The notes beneath the pieces were generated by a model. It searched no databases and had not been told where the DNA came from. It saw nothing but the letters and a program-made list of their open reading frames with translations. From Lactobacillus delbrueckii (lineage in GTDB: Bacteria > Bacillota > Bacilli > Lactobacillales > Lactobacillaceae), in the NCBI GenBank assembly GCA_004556255.1, contig SFHY01000018.1:1-14912 (forward strand): 14,912 nt of DNA, in the 5' to 3' direction. The translations under genes and the position numbers were made by a program. This document shows, piece after piece, positions 7,566 through 13,389 of the stretch; positions within the stretch are counted from its first letter, which is position 1; every line of letters begins with the position of its first letter.

Positions 7566-7589
7566 AAAAAGAGGCCTCAGCCTCTTTTT
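7566..7589 (-). terminator. Terminator of guaC
   Basis: GAGGC and GCCTC around a 4-base loop, flanked by A5 and T5, form a short symmetrical terminator 12 bases after the guaC stop on the minus strand. It insulates the SOS promoter from guaC read-through. By symmetry it could work both ways. Confidence 0.85.
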
Positions 7590-7601
7590 ACAAAATTCAG
7601 T

Positions 7602-8594
7602 TTAATAGTCGCCGTTCATGATCGTGTTCTTAACGATCACGTAGTCGACCCGCTTGATTGATTCCAGGTCCCGGCCACCAGCATAAGAGATAGAAGACTG
7701 CAGGTCTTCCTTCATTTCTTCCAAGGTGTCAGCGATGCTGCCCCGGTAAGGGACCAGCATCTGCTTGCCTTCAACGTTGCGGTAGGCGCCCTTTTGCACT
7801 TCACTGGCTGAACCCCAGTACTGCTTGTAAGTCTTGCCGTCGATCTTGATCATGTTGCCCGGGGACTCTTCATGCCCGGCCAGCATTGACCCGATCATGA
7901 CCATGCTGGCCCCGAAGCGGACAGACTTGGCGATGTCACCGTTGTGGCGGATCCCCCCGTCAGCGATTAAAGGCTTTCTGGCCACCTTGCTGCACATTCT
8001 GAGGGCAGCCAGCTGCCAGCCGCCAGTCCCGAAACCGGTCTTGAGCTTGGTGATGCAGGCCTTGCCCGGGCCAACCCCGACCTTGGTAGCGTCCGCGCCG
8101 GCATTTTCCAGTTCCCGGACGGCTTCCGGCGTTGCCACGTTGCCGGCCGTCAGGAAGGTGTCCGGCATTTTTTCCTTAATGTACTTGATCATGTCGATCA
8201 CGTAGACTGAGTGCCCATGGGCCACGTCGATCGTGGTGTATTCCGGAATCAAGTCCTTTTCCACCAGTTCATCGATAAAGTCATATTCATCGTCTTTGAT
8301 GCCGACGGAAATCGATGCAAAAAGTCCCTTCTCATGCATCATCTTGATGAAGTCGGCCCGCTTTTCGGGCTGGAAGCGGTGCATGACATAGTAATAGCCA
8401 TTTTGGGCCAGCCAGACCGCCAGGTCTTCGTCAATGACGCTTTCCATGTTGGCGGGAACGACTGGGATCTTGAAAGTTCGGTTTCCAAACTTGACGCTCG
8501 TGTCGCATTCCTTCCGGCTCTTCACGATGGCCTTGTTGGGCACCAGTTGGATATCATCATAGTCAAAAGCTTCCATGCTGAAATAATTGCTCAT
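7602..8594 (-). CDS. guaC: GMP reductase
   Basis: Reduces GMP to IMP and ammonia with NADPH, letting cells make adenine nucleotides from guanine sources. The 330 residues form a TIM barrel related to IMPDH, with catalytic Cys180 in GVGPGKACIT, PANMES near residue 47, DVAHGH near 123, IADGGIRHNGD and the phosphate-site MIGSMLAGHEE. Length and the PNKAIVKSR N-terminus fit the Firmicute GuaC2 type rather than IMPDH: the IMPDH flap YRGMGS is absent and the C-terminus is of the reductase kind. The ribosome site AAGGAG is 10 bases before the ATG. It is a single-gene unit with its own promoter and terminator and diverges from purA, the enzyme that consumes the IMP it makes. Confidence 0.95.
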   Translation of the reverse strand: MSNYFSMEAFDYDDIQLVPNKAIVKSRKECDTSVKFGNRTFKIPVVPANMESVIDEDLAVWLAQNGYYYVMHRFQPEKRADFIKMMHEKGLFASISVGIKDDEYDFIDELVEKDLIPEYTTIDVAHGHSVYVIDMIKYIKEKMPDTFLTAGNVATPEAVRELENAGADATKVGVGPGKACITKLKTGFGTGGWQLAALRMCSKVARKPLIADGGIRHNGDIAKSVRFGASMVMIGSMLAGHEESPGNMIKIDGKTYKQYWGSASEVQKGAYRNVEGKQMLVPYRGSIADTLEEMKEDLQSSISYAGGRDLESIKRVDYVIVKNTIMNGDY

Positions 8595-8628
8595 CTTTTG
8601 CCAGCTCCTTTTTTAAAGTACCTTTGAT

Positions 8629-8657
8629 ACTTTACTGACATTTCCCATAAAAGTCAA
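8629..8657 (-). promoter_or_regulatory. guaC promoter
   Basis: On the minus strand TTGACT (8657-8652) and TAAAGT (8634-8629) have 17-base spacing. The -10 is identical to that of guaB. A perfect 6-bp inverted repeat AAAGTA/TACTTT (8616-8634) begins in the -10 and covers the start point, a possible operator. Confidence 0.7.
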
Positions 8658-8660
8658 GGC

Positions 8661-8705
8661 TTATTCGAACCATTCACGAACGTTCTAAAAATATTATTCG
8701 GATTT
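8661..8705. promoter_or_regulatory. Candidate PurR box cluster between guaC and purA
   Basis: Three CGAA-type sites lie between the two promoters. The best is on the minus strand at 8693-8705, AAATCCGAATAAT, which matches 12 of 13 positions of the PurBox consensus AWWWCCGAACWWT (from memory). Two more on the plus strand, at 8661-8673 and 8672-8684, match 10 of 13. They sit about 45-80 bases before the expected purA start, the region where lactococcal PurR acts. No purR gene is in the window, so the regulator is inferred. Confidence 0.5.
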
Positions 8706-8709
8706 CCTG

Positions 8710-8738
8710 TTGACTAATTGTCCGGTAAATGCTAACCT
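8710..8738 (+). promoter_or_regulatory. purA promoter
   Basis: TTGACT (8710-8715) and TAACCT (8733-8738) have 17-base spacing, and a TGC before the -10 gives an extended -10. Expected start near 8745, leaving a leader of about 35 bases with no riboswitch. Confidence 0.65.
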
Positions 8739-8779
8739 TTCTAACGTAAGTTCTACGAAATATTTTTTGAGGTGAAAAA

Positions 8780-10069
8780 ATGACATCAATCGCAGTTGTC
8801 GGCAGCCAATGGGGCGACGAAGGCAAGGGTAAGATTACAGACTTTTTAGGAACGACGGCAGACCTGTCAGTTCGCGCTAACGGCGGTAACAACGCTGGCC
8901 ACACGATCGACTTTGACGGCAAGGAATTCAAGATGCGCTTGATTCCATCCGGGATCTTCGCGGCTAAACTGGGCGCCGTGATCGGCAACGGGGTGGTTAT
9001 CAACCCTGAAGTCCTCCTGGGCGAACTGAACAACTTGGAAAAGAGCGGGATCGACACCAGCAACTTGAAGATCTCCAACCGCGCTCACGTCATCATGCCT
9101 TACCACGTAATGCAAGACACTTATGAAGAAGAAGCCAAGGGCAGCCTGAAGGTCGGCACCACCAAGAACGGGATCGGGCCAACTTACATGGACAAGGCTT
9201 CCAGAATCGGCATCCGGGTCTGCGACCTGATCGATCCGGAAACTTTTGCGGAAAAGCTCCGCTTCAACCTGGAAAGCAAGAACGCCCTCTTCACCAAGGT
9301 TTACGGCAAGCCAGCCATGGACTTTGACGAAATCTACAACAAGTACGTTGAATACGGCAAGCGGATCGCCAAGTACGTTTGCGACACTTCCCTCTACGTC
9401 AACGATGCCCTGGACAAGGACGAAAAGGTCCTCTTTGAAGGTGCCCAAGGGATCATGCTGGACATCGACCAGGGTACCTACCCATTCGTAAGTTCTTCTA
9501 ACTCAGTTTCCGGCGGGATCGCTTCCGGCAGCGGGATCGGGGCTAACCGGATCAAGACTGTCCTGGGCATCTGCAAGGCCTACACGACCAGAGTTGGTGC
9601 CGGCCCGTTCCCAACTGAACTGCACGATGAGACCGGCGACAAGATCCGGGACATCGCCCACGAATACGGTACTGTTACTGGCCGTCCGCGCCGGGTTGGC
9701 TGGTTTGACTCAGTTGCCCTCCGTCACGCTAAGCGCGTAGCCGGCATCAACGCCTTGAGCTTGAACCTGCTGGACGTCTTCAGCGGCTTTGACAAGATCA
9801 AGATCTGCGTGGCCTACGACTTAAACGGCAAGCAAATTGACTACTACCCAGCCAGCTTGAAGGAAGTTGAAGCCTGCCAGCCAGTTTACGAAGAACTGCC
9901 AGCCTGGGAAGAAGACATCACCGGCGCCAAGAGCTGGGAAGACCTGCCAGAAAAGGCCCAGGCCTTCGTCAAGCGGATCAGTGAAATCACTGGCATCCCT
10001 GTCGTGACTGTTTCTGTCGGCCCAGACCGGGAACAAACCATCGTTTTGCAAGACCCATGGACCCTGTAA
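8780..10069 (+). CDS. purA: Adenylosuccinate synthetase
   Basis: Joins IMP and aspartate with GTP to give adenylosuccinate, the first step from IMP to AMP. The 429 residues are of normal length. Catalytic Asp13 lies in GSQWGDEGKGK and His41 in GGNNAGHT. Further family motifs are the TRVGAGPFPTEL stretch, the GRPRRVGWFD guanine-site region, and KRISEITG near the C-terminus. The ribosome site GAGGTG is 5 bases before the ATG. It stands alone, with a strong terminator after it; purB is not next to it in this window. The divergent guaC supplies IMP from GMP, so the pair together turns guanine nucleotides into adenine nucleotides. Confidence 0.97.
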   Translation: MTSIAVVGSQWGDEGKGKITDFLGTTADLSVRANGGNNAGHTIDFDGKEFKMRLIPSGIFAAKLGAVIGNGVVINPEVLLGELNNLEKSGIDTSNLKISNRAHVIMPYHVMQDTYEEEAKGSLKVGTTKNGIGPTYMDKASRIGIRVCDLIDPETFAEKLRFNLESKNALFTKVYGKPAMDFDEIYNKYVEYGKRIAKYVCDTSLYVNDALDKDEKVLFEGAQGIMLDIDQGTYPFVSSSNSVSGGIASGSGIGANRIKTVLGICKAYTTRVGAGPFPTELHDETGDKIRDIAHEYGTVTGRPRRVGWFDSVALRHAKRVAGINALSLNLLDVFSGFDKIKICVAYDLNGKQIDYYPASLKEVEACQPVYEELPAWEEDITGAKSWEDLPEKAQAFVKRISEITGIPVVTVSVGPDREQTIVLQDPWTL

Positions 10070-10090
10070 GACGGTAAAAAATATTAACAC

Positions 10091-10122
10091 AAAAACCGTT
10101 TCGCCTGGCGAAACGGTTTTTT
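10091..10122. terminator. Bidirectional terminator for purA and greA
   Basis: AAAAACCGTTTCG pairs with CGAAACGGTTTTT around a short CCTGG loop. T runs at both ends (six on the plus strand, five on the minus strand) allow it to end purA transcription and also that of the convergent greA, which stops at 10152. Confidence 0.92.
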
Positions 10123-10151
10123 CTTATCTATATATTTTCTTCTGCTGTTTG

Positions 10152-10613
10152 CTACTTGACCGATAAAATGGTCACTTCATAGTCCCCCATTGGGGCTTCA
10201 ACCGTCACCCGGTCTCCGGCCTTGTGCTTCATCAAAGCGTGGCCCAAAGGCGAGTCAAAGGGCAATTTTCCGTCCCCTACGGCCTCTTCCATCCGGCCGA
10301 CGATCCGGTATTCTTCAACCTCCTGGTCGTCTTCATAGCGGATTTCCACCTGCTTGCCCAGGTTGACCTTGCCGTCGTTGACCGTTTCGATGACTTCCGC
10401 ATATTTCAGCTGCTTGTTCAAGTAGCGGACCCGGCTGTCCAGGTGGCGGAGTTCTCTTTTCGCGGTTGAATATTCAGTGTTTTCGGACAAGTCGCCCAGG
10501 GCCCGGGCCTCCTTCAGGTTCTGCACCCGGCGGGGCCGGTCAGCCTTCAAGGCCGCGATCTCGTCTTCAATCTGCTTGTAGCCCTCGGGGGTCATTTTCT
10601 GATAATATACCAT
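10152..10613 (-). CDS. greA: Transcription elongation factor GreA
   Basis: Binds RNA polymerase through the secondary channel and stimulates cleavage of backtracked transcripts. At 153 residues it is standard length. The N-terminal antiparallel coiled coil runs to about residue 75, with the acidic tip LGDLSENTEY carrying Asp41 and Glu44. The C-terminal FKBP-like domain ends with SPLGHALMKHKAGDRVTV and DYEVTIL. The ATG at 10613 has a slightly distant AAAGG (about 12 bases). It has its own promoter (TTGGCA, TATAAT) and shares the terminator of purA. GreB is excluded by the length and by its rarity in Firmicutes. Confidence 0.96.
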   Translation of the reverse strand: MVYYQKMTPEGYKQIEDEIAALKADRPRRVQNLKEARALGDLSENTEYSTAKRELRHLDSRVRYLNKQLKYAEVIETVNDGKVNLGKQVEIRYEDDQEVEEYRIVGRMEEAVGDGKLPFDSPLGHALMKHKAGDRVTVEAPMGDYEVTILSVK

Positions 10614-10648
10614 GCTTGCCAGTCGCCTTTCACTTCCATTTTTTAATC

Positions 10649-10677
10649 ATTATAGCCCGCCCAGGTCTTTTTGCCAA
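10649..10677 (-). promoter_or_regulatory. greA promoter
   Basis: On the minus strand TTGGCA (10677-10672) and a perfect TATAAT (10654-10649) are separated by 17 bases. The -35 lies 10 bases from the CIRCE element, so HrcA might touch both divergent units. Confidence 0.75.
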
Positions 10678-10686
10678 AAATTTTAT

Positions 10687-10713
10687 TTAGCAGTCAAAAA
10701 AGTTGAGTGCTAA
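10687..10713. promoter_or_regulatory. CIRCE element (HrcA operator)
   Basis: TTAGCAGTC, nine bases, GAGTGCTAA. This is the CIRCE inverted repeat (TTAGCACTC-N9-GAGTGCTAA) with a single mismatch in the left arm. It lies 25 bases before the hsp20 -10. The heat-shock gene beside it supports the call. I do not see a good CtsR heptad pair. Confidence 0.88.
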
Positions 10714-10738
10714 TTACGCCATTTTTCCCAAAAGGGAC

Positions 10739-10744
10739 TATAAT
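10739..10744 (+). promoter_or_regulatory. hsp20 -10 box
   Basis: TATAAT with no recognisable -35 at 16-18 bases upstream; instead an inverted repeat TCCCAAAAGGGA (10726-10737) fills that space. The start would be near 10751. The missing -35 may mean that the promoter is weak or depends on another factor. Confidence 0.5.
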
Positions 10745-10753
10745 ATAGTTGTC

Positions 10754-10786
10754 GGGAAAGAAAGCGGCTCCACCGCTTCTCTCCCC
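10754..10786 (+). promoter_or_regulatory. Stem-loop in the hsp20 leader
   Basis: AAGCGG (10762-10767) pairs with CCGCTT (10773-10778) around CTCCA, and outer GGG/CCC extend the stem with mismatches. No U run follows, so it is not a terminator. CUUCUC in the 3' arm (10776-10781) can also pair with GGGAAG of the ribosome site near 10826-10831. A structural role in the leader is possible but unproven. Confidence 0.4.
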
Positions 10787-10840
10787 GCCTCTGTTTGTAA
10801 AAGGCAATTTGAATAATTTGTTGAAGGGAAGTTTTAGATT

Positions 10841-11266
10841 ATGACTAATGATTTAATGAACCGTTACAACGACTTGTTCGATCACATGGGCGGCTGGCTT
10901 GACAACTCCAAGGACTTCTTGGACAGCCATGCTTTCAGAAACATTTTGCAATCAGACGTTGCTGAAGATGAGAACGAATACACCGTCAAGGTCGACGTGC
11001 CGGGGATGAGCAAGGATGACATCCACCTCTCCTACACTGACGGGATTTTGACGATTTCCGGCCACCGCAGCACTTTCAAGGATGACAGCGACAAGAAGAA
11101 GAACCTCCTGCGCCAGGAACGCAGCGAAGGGTCAGTTTCCAGAAGCTTCAGCCTGCCGAACGTTGACAAGAAAGGTATCAGCGCAAAGCTTGACGGGGGC
11201 GTTTTGACGATTACCCTGCCAAAGGCTGAGCCAGAAGAAAACGAAAATACGATTACTATCGAATAA
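10841..11266 (+). CDS. Small heat-shock protein, Hsp20/alpha-crystallin family
   Basis: An ATP-independent chaperone that holds unfolding proteins in oligomeric complexes. The 141 residues have a variable N-terminal arm (1-38), an alpha-crystallin domain (about 39-130) with VKVDVPGMSKDDI and the DGGVLTITLPK signature, and a short tail whose TITIE contains the IxI motif that links subunits. The ribosome site GAAGGGAAG lies 9-10 bases before the ATG. It is a single-gene unit with its own strong terminator. The CIRCE upstream predicts HrcA repression and heat induction. The leader is about 90 bases, long for this window. Confidence 0.95.
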   Translation: MTNDLMNRYNDLFDHMGGWLDNSKDFLDSHAFRNILQSDVAEDENEYTVKVDVPGMSKDDIHLSYTDGILTISGHRSTFKDDSDKKKNLLRQERSEGSVSRSFSLPNVDKKGISAKLDGGVLTITLPKAEPEENENTITIE

Positions 11267-11281
11267 GCTTGGAATGCTTAG

Positions 11282-11307
11282 AGAAGCCCGCGAGGGCTTC
11301 TTTTTTT
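11282..11307 (+). terminator. Terminator of hsp20
   Basis: AGAAGCCC pairs with GGGCTTCT around GCGA, followed by seven T in all. Strong intrinsic terminator 15 bases after the stop. Confidence 0.93.
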
Positions 11308-11362
11308 GTCCTCTTTAGCGTAAGATTAGTCTGTAATCAACTATTGCTAAAGGAGATTTTTC

Positions 11363-12676
11363 ATGTCACACGAATTAAGCCCCCAGCTGCTGGAGTCCTT
11401 CAGCCGGGACTTCAACGCTGATCCTAAAAACCAGGCAATTTCCCGGGCCGCCAGACGTAGCGGCCTTTTGGAAGCCGCCTACAACCCAGCCGTCAGCCAG
11501 CGACTGAACCGGACTTTTTCCATCGAGCTGGACACTGACAATGTCACCAACCAGCAGCAATCCGGCCGCTGCTGGCTCTTTTCAACCTTGAACGTGGTCC
11601 GGCACAATTTTGGCAAGGCCAACAAGGCTAAGAACTTCACCTTCTCCCAGAGCTACAACTTCTTCTGGGACAAGATTGAACGGGCCAACTACTTCTACGA
11701 CCGGATCATTGCTACGGCTGACCGGCCTTTAGATGACCGGACGGTCCGCGGCTACTTTGACTGGTGCCAGACTGACGGCGGCCAGTGGCACATGGCGGCT
11801 TCCCTCATCGCCAAATACGGGGTGGTGCCGACTTACGCCATGCCGGAAAGCTTTAACAGCAATCACAGTCAGGCTTTGGATACGGTCTTGGCCGACAAGG
11901 AAAGAAAAGATGCCTTGACCCTGCGCCGGCTGGCACAAGCCGGTGATTCAGAAAAGCTGGAGGCGGCCCGGACCGACTTTTTAAGCCAGATCTACCGAAT
12001 CATGGCCACGGCCCTGGGTGAACCGCCGAAGACTTTTGACCTGGAATTCAGAGACGACGACAAGAACTATCACTTGGATAAAGGCTTGACTCCGGTCCAG
12101 TTCTACCAAAAGTACTGCGCGACTGACCTGGATGATTATGTCGTTTTAGCGAATGCCCCCGACCATGAAATGAACCGGGTATTGCATCTGGGCTTTGAAG
12201 ACAACATTAAGGGCGGCTACCCTAACCTCTTCATCAACGTGCCGATGGAATATCTGGAAGAAGCGGCGATTGCCCAATTAAAGGACGGGGAAGCCGTTTG
12301 GTTCGGCAATGATGTTGGCCGGCAAATGGACCGCAAGACCGGCTTCATGGACCTGGACCTTTACCAATTAGACCAGCTTTTAGGCATCGACAGCCACTTG
12401 TCCAAGGCTGACCGCCTGGCTACCGGGATCGGGGAATCTTCCCACGACATGGCCCTGGTTGGCGTAGACGTTGACGCAGGGCAAGTCCGGCAATGGAAGG
12501 TGGAAAATTCCTGGGGCGACAAGTCCGGGGAAAAGGGCTACTTCACCATGAGTGCTGATTGGTTCAGAGAATACACCTATGAGGTTGCCGTGCAAAAGAA
12601 ACACGTGCCAAGCAAGATCTTAGACCTGCTCAAGAGCCAGCCGATCGAACTTGATCCTTGGGATTCTTTGATTTAA
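11363..12676 (+). CDS. pepW: PepC-family cysteine aminopeptidase (PepW type)
   Basis: A cytoplasmic papain-fold peptidase of the bleomycin hydrolase/PepC family (MEROPS C1B) that trims peptides taken up during growth on milk protein. The catalytic set is complete: Gln64, Cys70 in QQSGRCWLF, His361 in GESSHDMAL and Asn382 in VENSWGDKSG. The C-terminal arm ending DPWDSLI would reach back into the active site, the feature that gives this family aminopeptidase specificity. It has 437 residues, the same as the paralogue at 13390. The ribosome site AAAGGAG is 8 bases from the ATG. A TAAGAT at 11321 could be the -10, but its -35 (TTCTTT) falls in the hsp20 terminator. The symbol rests on my memory of the L. 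delbrueckii PepW and PepG sequences, so the assignment between the two paralogues is less sure than the family. Confidence 0.93.
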   Translation: MSHELSPQLLESFSRDFNADPKNQAISRAARRSGLLEAAYNPAVSQRLNRTFSIELDTDNVTNQQQSGRCWLFSTLNVVRHNFGKANKAKNFTFSQSYNFFWDKIERANYFYDRIIATADRPLDDRTVRGYFDWCQTDGGQWHMAASLIAKYGVVPTYAMPESFNSNHSQALDTVLADKERKDALTLRRLAQAGDSEKLEAARTDFLSQIYRIMATALGEPPKTFDLEFRDDDKNYHLDKGLTPVQFYQKYCATDLDDYVVLANAPDHEMNRVLHLGFEDNIKGGYPNLFINVPMEYLEEAAIAQLKDGEAVWFGNDVGRQMDRKTGFMDLDLYQLDQLLGIDSHLSKADRLATGIGESSHDMALVGVDVDAGQVRQWKVENSWGDKSGEKGYFTMSADWFREYTYEVAVQKKHVPSKILDLLKSQPIELDPWDSLI

Positions 12677-12682
12677 ACAAAG

Positions 12683-12724
12683 AAAAAGTTGTTAGAACTG
12701 CAAATTAGTTCTAACAACTTTTTT
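12683..12724. terminator. Long hairpin, copy 1: terminator of pepW and repeat unit
   Basis: AAAAAGTTGTTAGAACT pairs perfectly with AGTTCTAACAACTTTTT around GCAAATT. The 17-bp stem with A and T flanks can end transcription both ways. It starts 7 bases after the pepW stop and also holds the last codons and stop of the minus-strand small gene. The same hairpin, with the same loop, occurs again at 12976-13018. Confidence 0.9.
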
Positions 12725-12904
12725 GTCATCCTGTAGCAATTCTCTTCCAACAGGCTTTAATTCACGCGGATTATAACCCAAATCATGATATTCTTCCGCG
12801 ATCAGCTGTTCATAGTCCAGATTATCGTAGCTAGAATCTGACCAGATATCATGCTTACTCTCTTTCTTGACCGGCTTATGTTCATTATTTGCTTTAACAA
12901 CCAT
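12692..12904 (-). CDS. Small acidic protein of unknown function, possibly truncated
   Basis: A 70-residue, hydrophilic, charged protein; I do not recognise the family. It has no signal peptide or membrane segment. The N-terminal third is Lys-rich (KPVKKESKHD); the middle is acidic, with DYEQLIAEEYHDLGYNPREL likely helical. Translation looks real: the ATG at 12904 follows AGAGGTGA, and a TATACT (a possible -10) lies further upstream. Its last eight or so residues (VVRTNLQF) are read from hairpin copy 1 and the stop is inside that stem. This suggests that the original end was lost when the hairpin arrived, or that gene and terminator overlap. It lies between the two peptidase genes on the opposite strand. 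An antitoxin-like or regulatory role is only a guess. Confidence 0.55.
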   Translation of the reverse strand: MVVKANNEHKPVKKESKHDIWSDSSYDNLDYEQLIAEEYHDLGYNPRELKPVGRELLQDDKKVVRTNLQF

Positions 12905-12975
12905 ACTATCACCTCTACCAACAGTATAACGGTAGTCATAATGATTAGCACTTATAAAGAACTGAATTCCAAAGC

Positions 12976-13018
12976 AAAAAAGTTGTTAGAACTGCAAATT
13001 AGTTCTAACAACTTTTTT
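12976..13018. repeat. Long hairpin, copy 2
   Basis: Repeats the hairpin at 12683-12724, with identical arms and identical loop GCAAATT in the same orientation, plus one extra A-T pair (18-bp stem). It separates the ABC ATPase remnant from the promoter side of the small gene, so it could act as a terminator for the remnant. The pair encloses 251 bases containing the start and most of the small gene. Confidence 0.9.
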
Positions 13019-13048
13019 AATTTACAGCCAGCTAATTTTTGAGTTCAA

Positions 13049-13237
13049 TTACCCGGTCTGCTTGCCTGGCTTCAAAATTGCTCTAGCTGATGACACTCGC
13101 TGCTGCTCACCACCAGAGAGCATATTGACCATGGCATCTTCTAAATAGGCAATGTCTAAATCTCGCAATACCTGTTTGATCATTTTTAATTTATCAGCCT
13201 TGCTCTTCTTAACGAAGTTCATCCCCCCAAAAAACAA
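13049..13237 (-). pseudogene. Fragment of an ABC transporter ATP-binding protein
   Basis: About 57 usable residues match the middle of a small ABC ATPase: a KKSKADKLKMIKQVLRDL helix, then the signature LSGGEQQRV and ARAILKPGK. Walker A lies upstream of this segment in the family and is absent; Walker B and all that follows are missing because the frame stops after KPGKQTG. The open frame formally begins with TTG at 13237, but no family N-terminus precedes it. It is a remnant of a gene on the minus strand, bounded by hairpin copy 2 and the pepG promoter region. Confidence 0.8.
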
Positions 13238-13307
13238 AGTCGCTTTATAATAATATTTTTAGCATATAAAGATAGCCTTCACATTTCCCATCATCTTCCC
13301 TATCCAC

Positions 13308-13340
13308 GGATATTTAATCGCAATAAAAATTGTAATATCC
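13308..13340. promoter_or_regulatory. Nested inverted repeat over the pepG -35
   Basis: GGATATT (13308-13314) and AATATCC (13334-13340) are inverted, and inside them CAAT-AAAA-ATTG (13321-13332) forms a second small palindrome. The right arms cover the -35 TTGTAA, so a protein bound here would compete with polymerase. The regulator is unknown. The surrounding 13238-13389 holds no gene that I can support. Confidence 0.35.
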
Positions 13341-13358
13341 TCCATTTCACGGTAAGAT
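13330..13358 (+). promoter_or_regulatory. pepG promoter
   Basis: TTGTAA (13330-13335) and TAAGAT (13353-13358) are separated by 17 bases. The -10 and nearby bases (GTAAGAT) recur before pepW (11320-11326). Confidence 0.65.
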
Positions 13359-13389
13359 AGCAGTATCACAACTAAAAGGAGAAAAAAAC

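Noticed and set aside
8676..8686. ACGAACGTTCT near purA as a LexA box
   Set aside because: GAAC and GTTC overlap with no 4-base spacer, so it does not fit the LexA palindrome; it fits a CGAA-type purine box better.
8867..9448. 193-residue minus-strand frame inside purA
   Set aside because: Antisense shadow of purA with no ribosome site or recognisable domain.
10754..10786. Leader hairpin of hsp20 as an intrinsic terminator
   Set aside because: No U run follows the stem and the gene lies directly downstream.
12683..13018. The paired hairpins as a CRISPR array or transposon ends
   Set aside because: Only two copies, no regular spacers, and no transposase between them; terminator-like hairpins explain them more simply.
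12851..13042. 63-residue plus-strand frame across the small gene start and hairpin copy 2
   Set aside because: No ribosome site, reads antisense through a gene with a better start and through the hairpin, and resembles no family.
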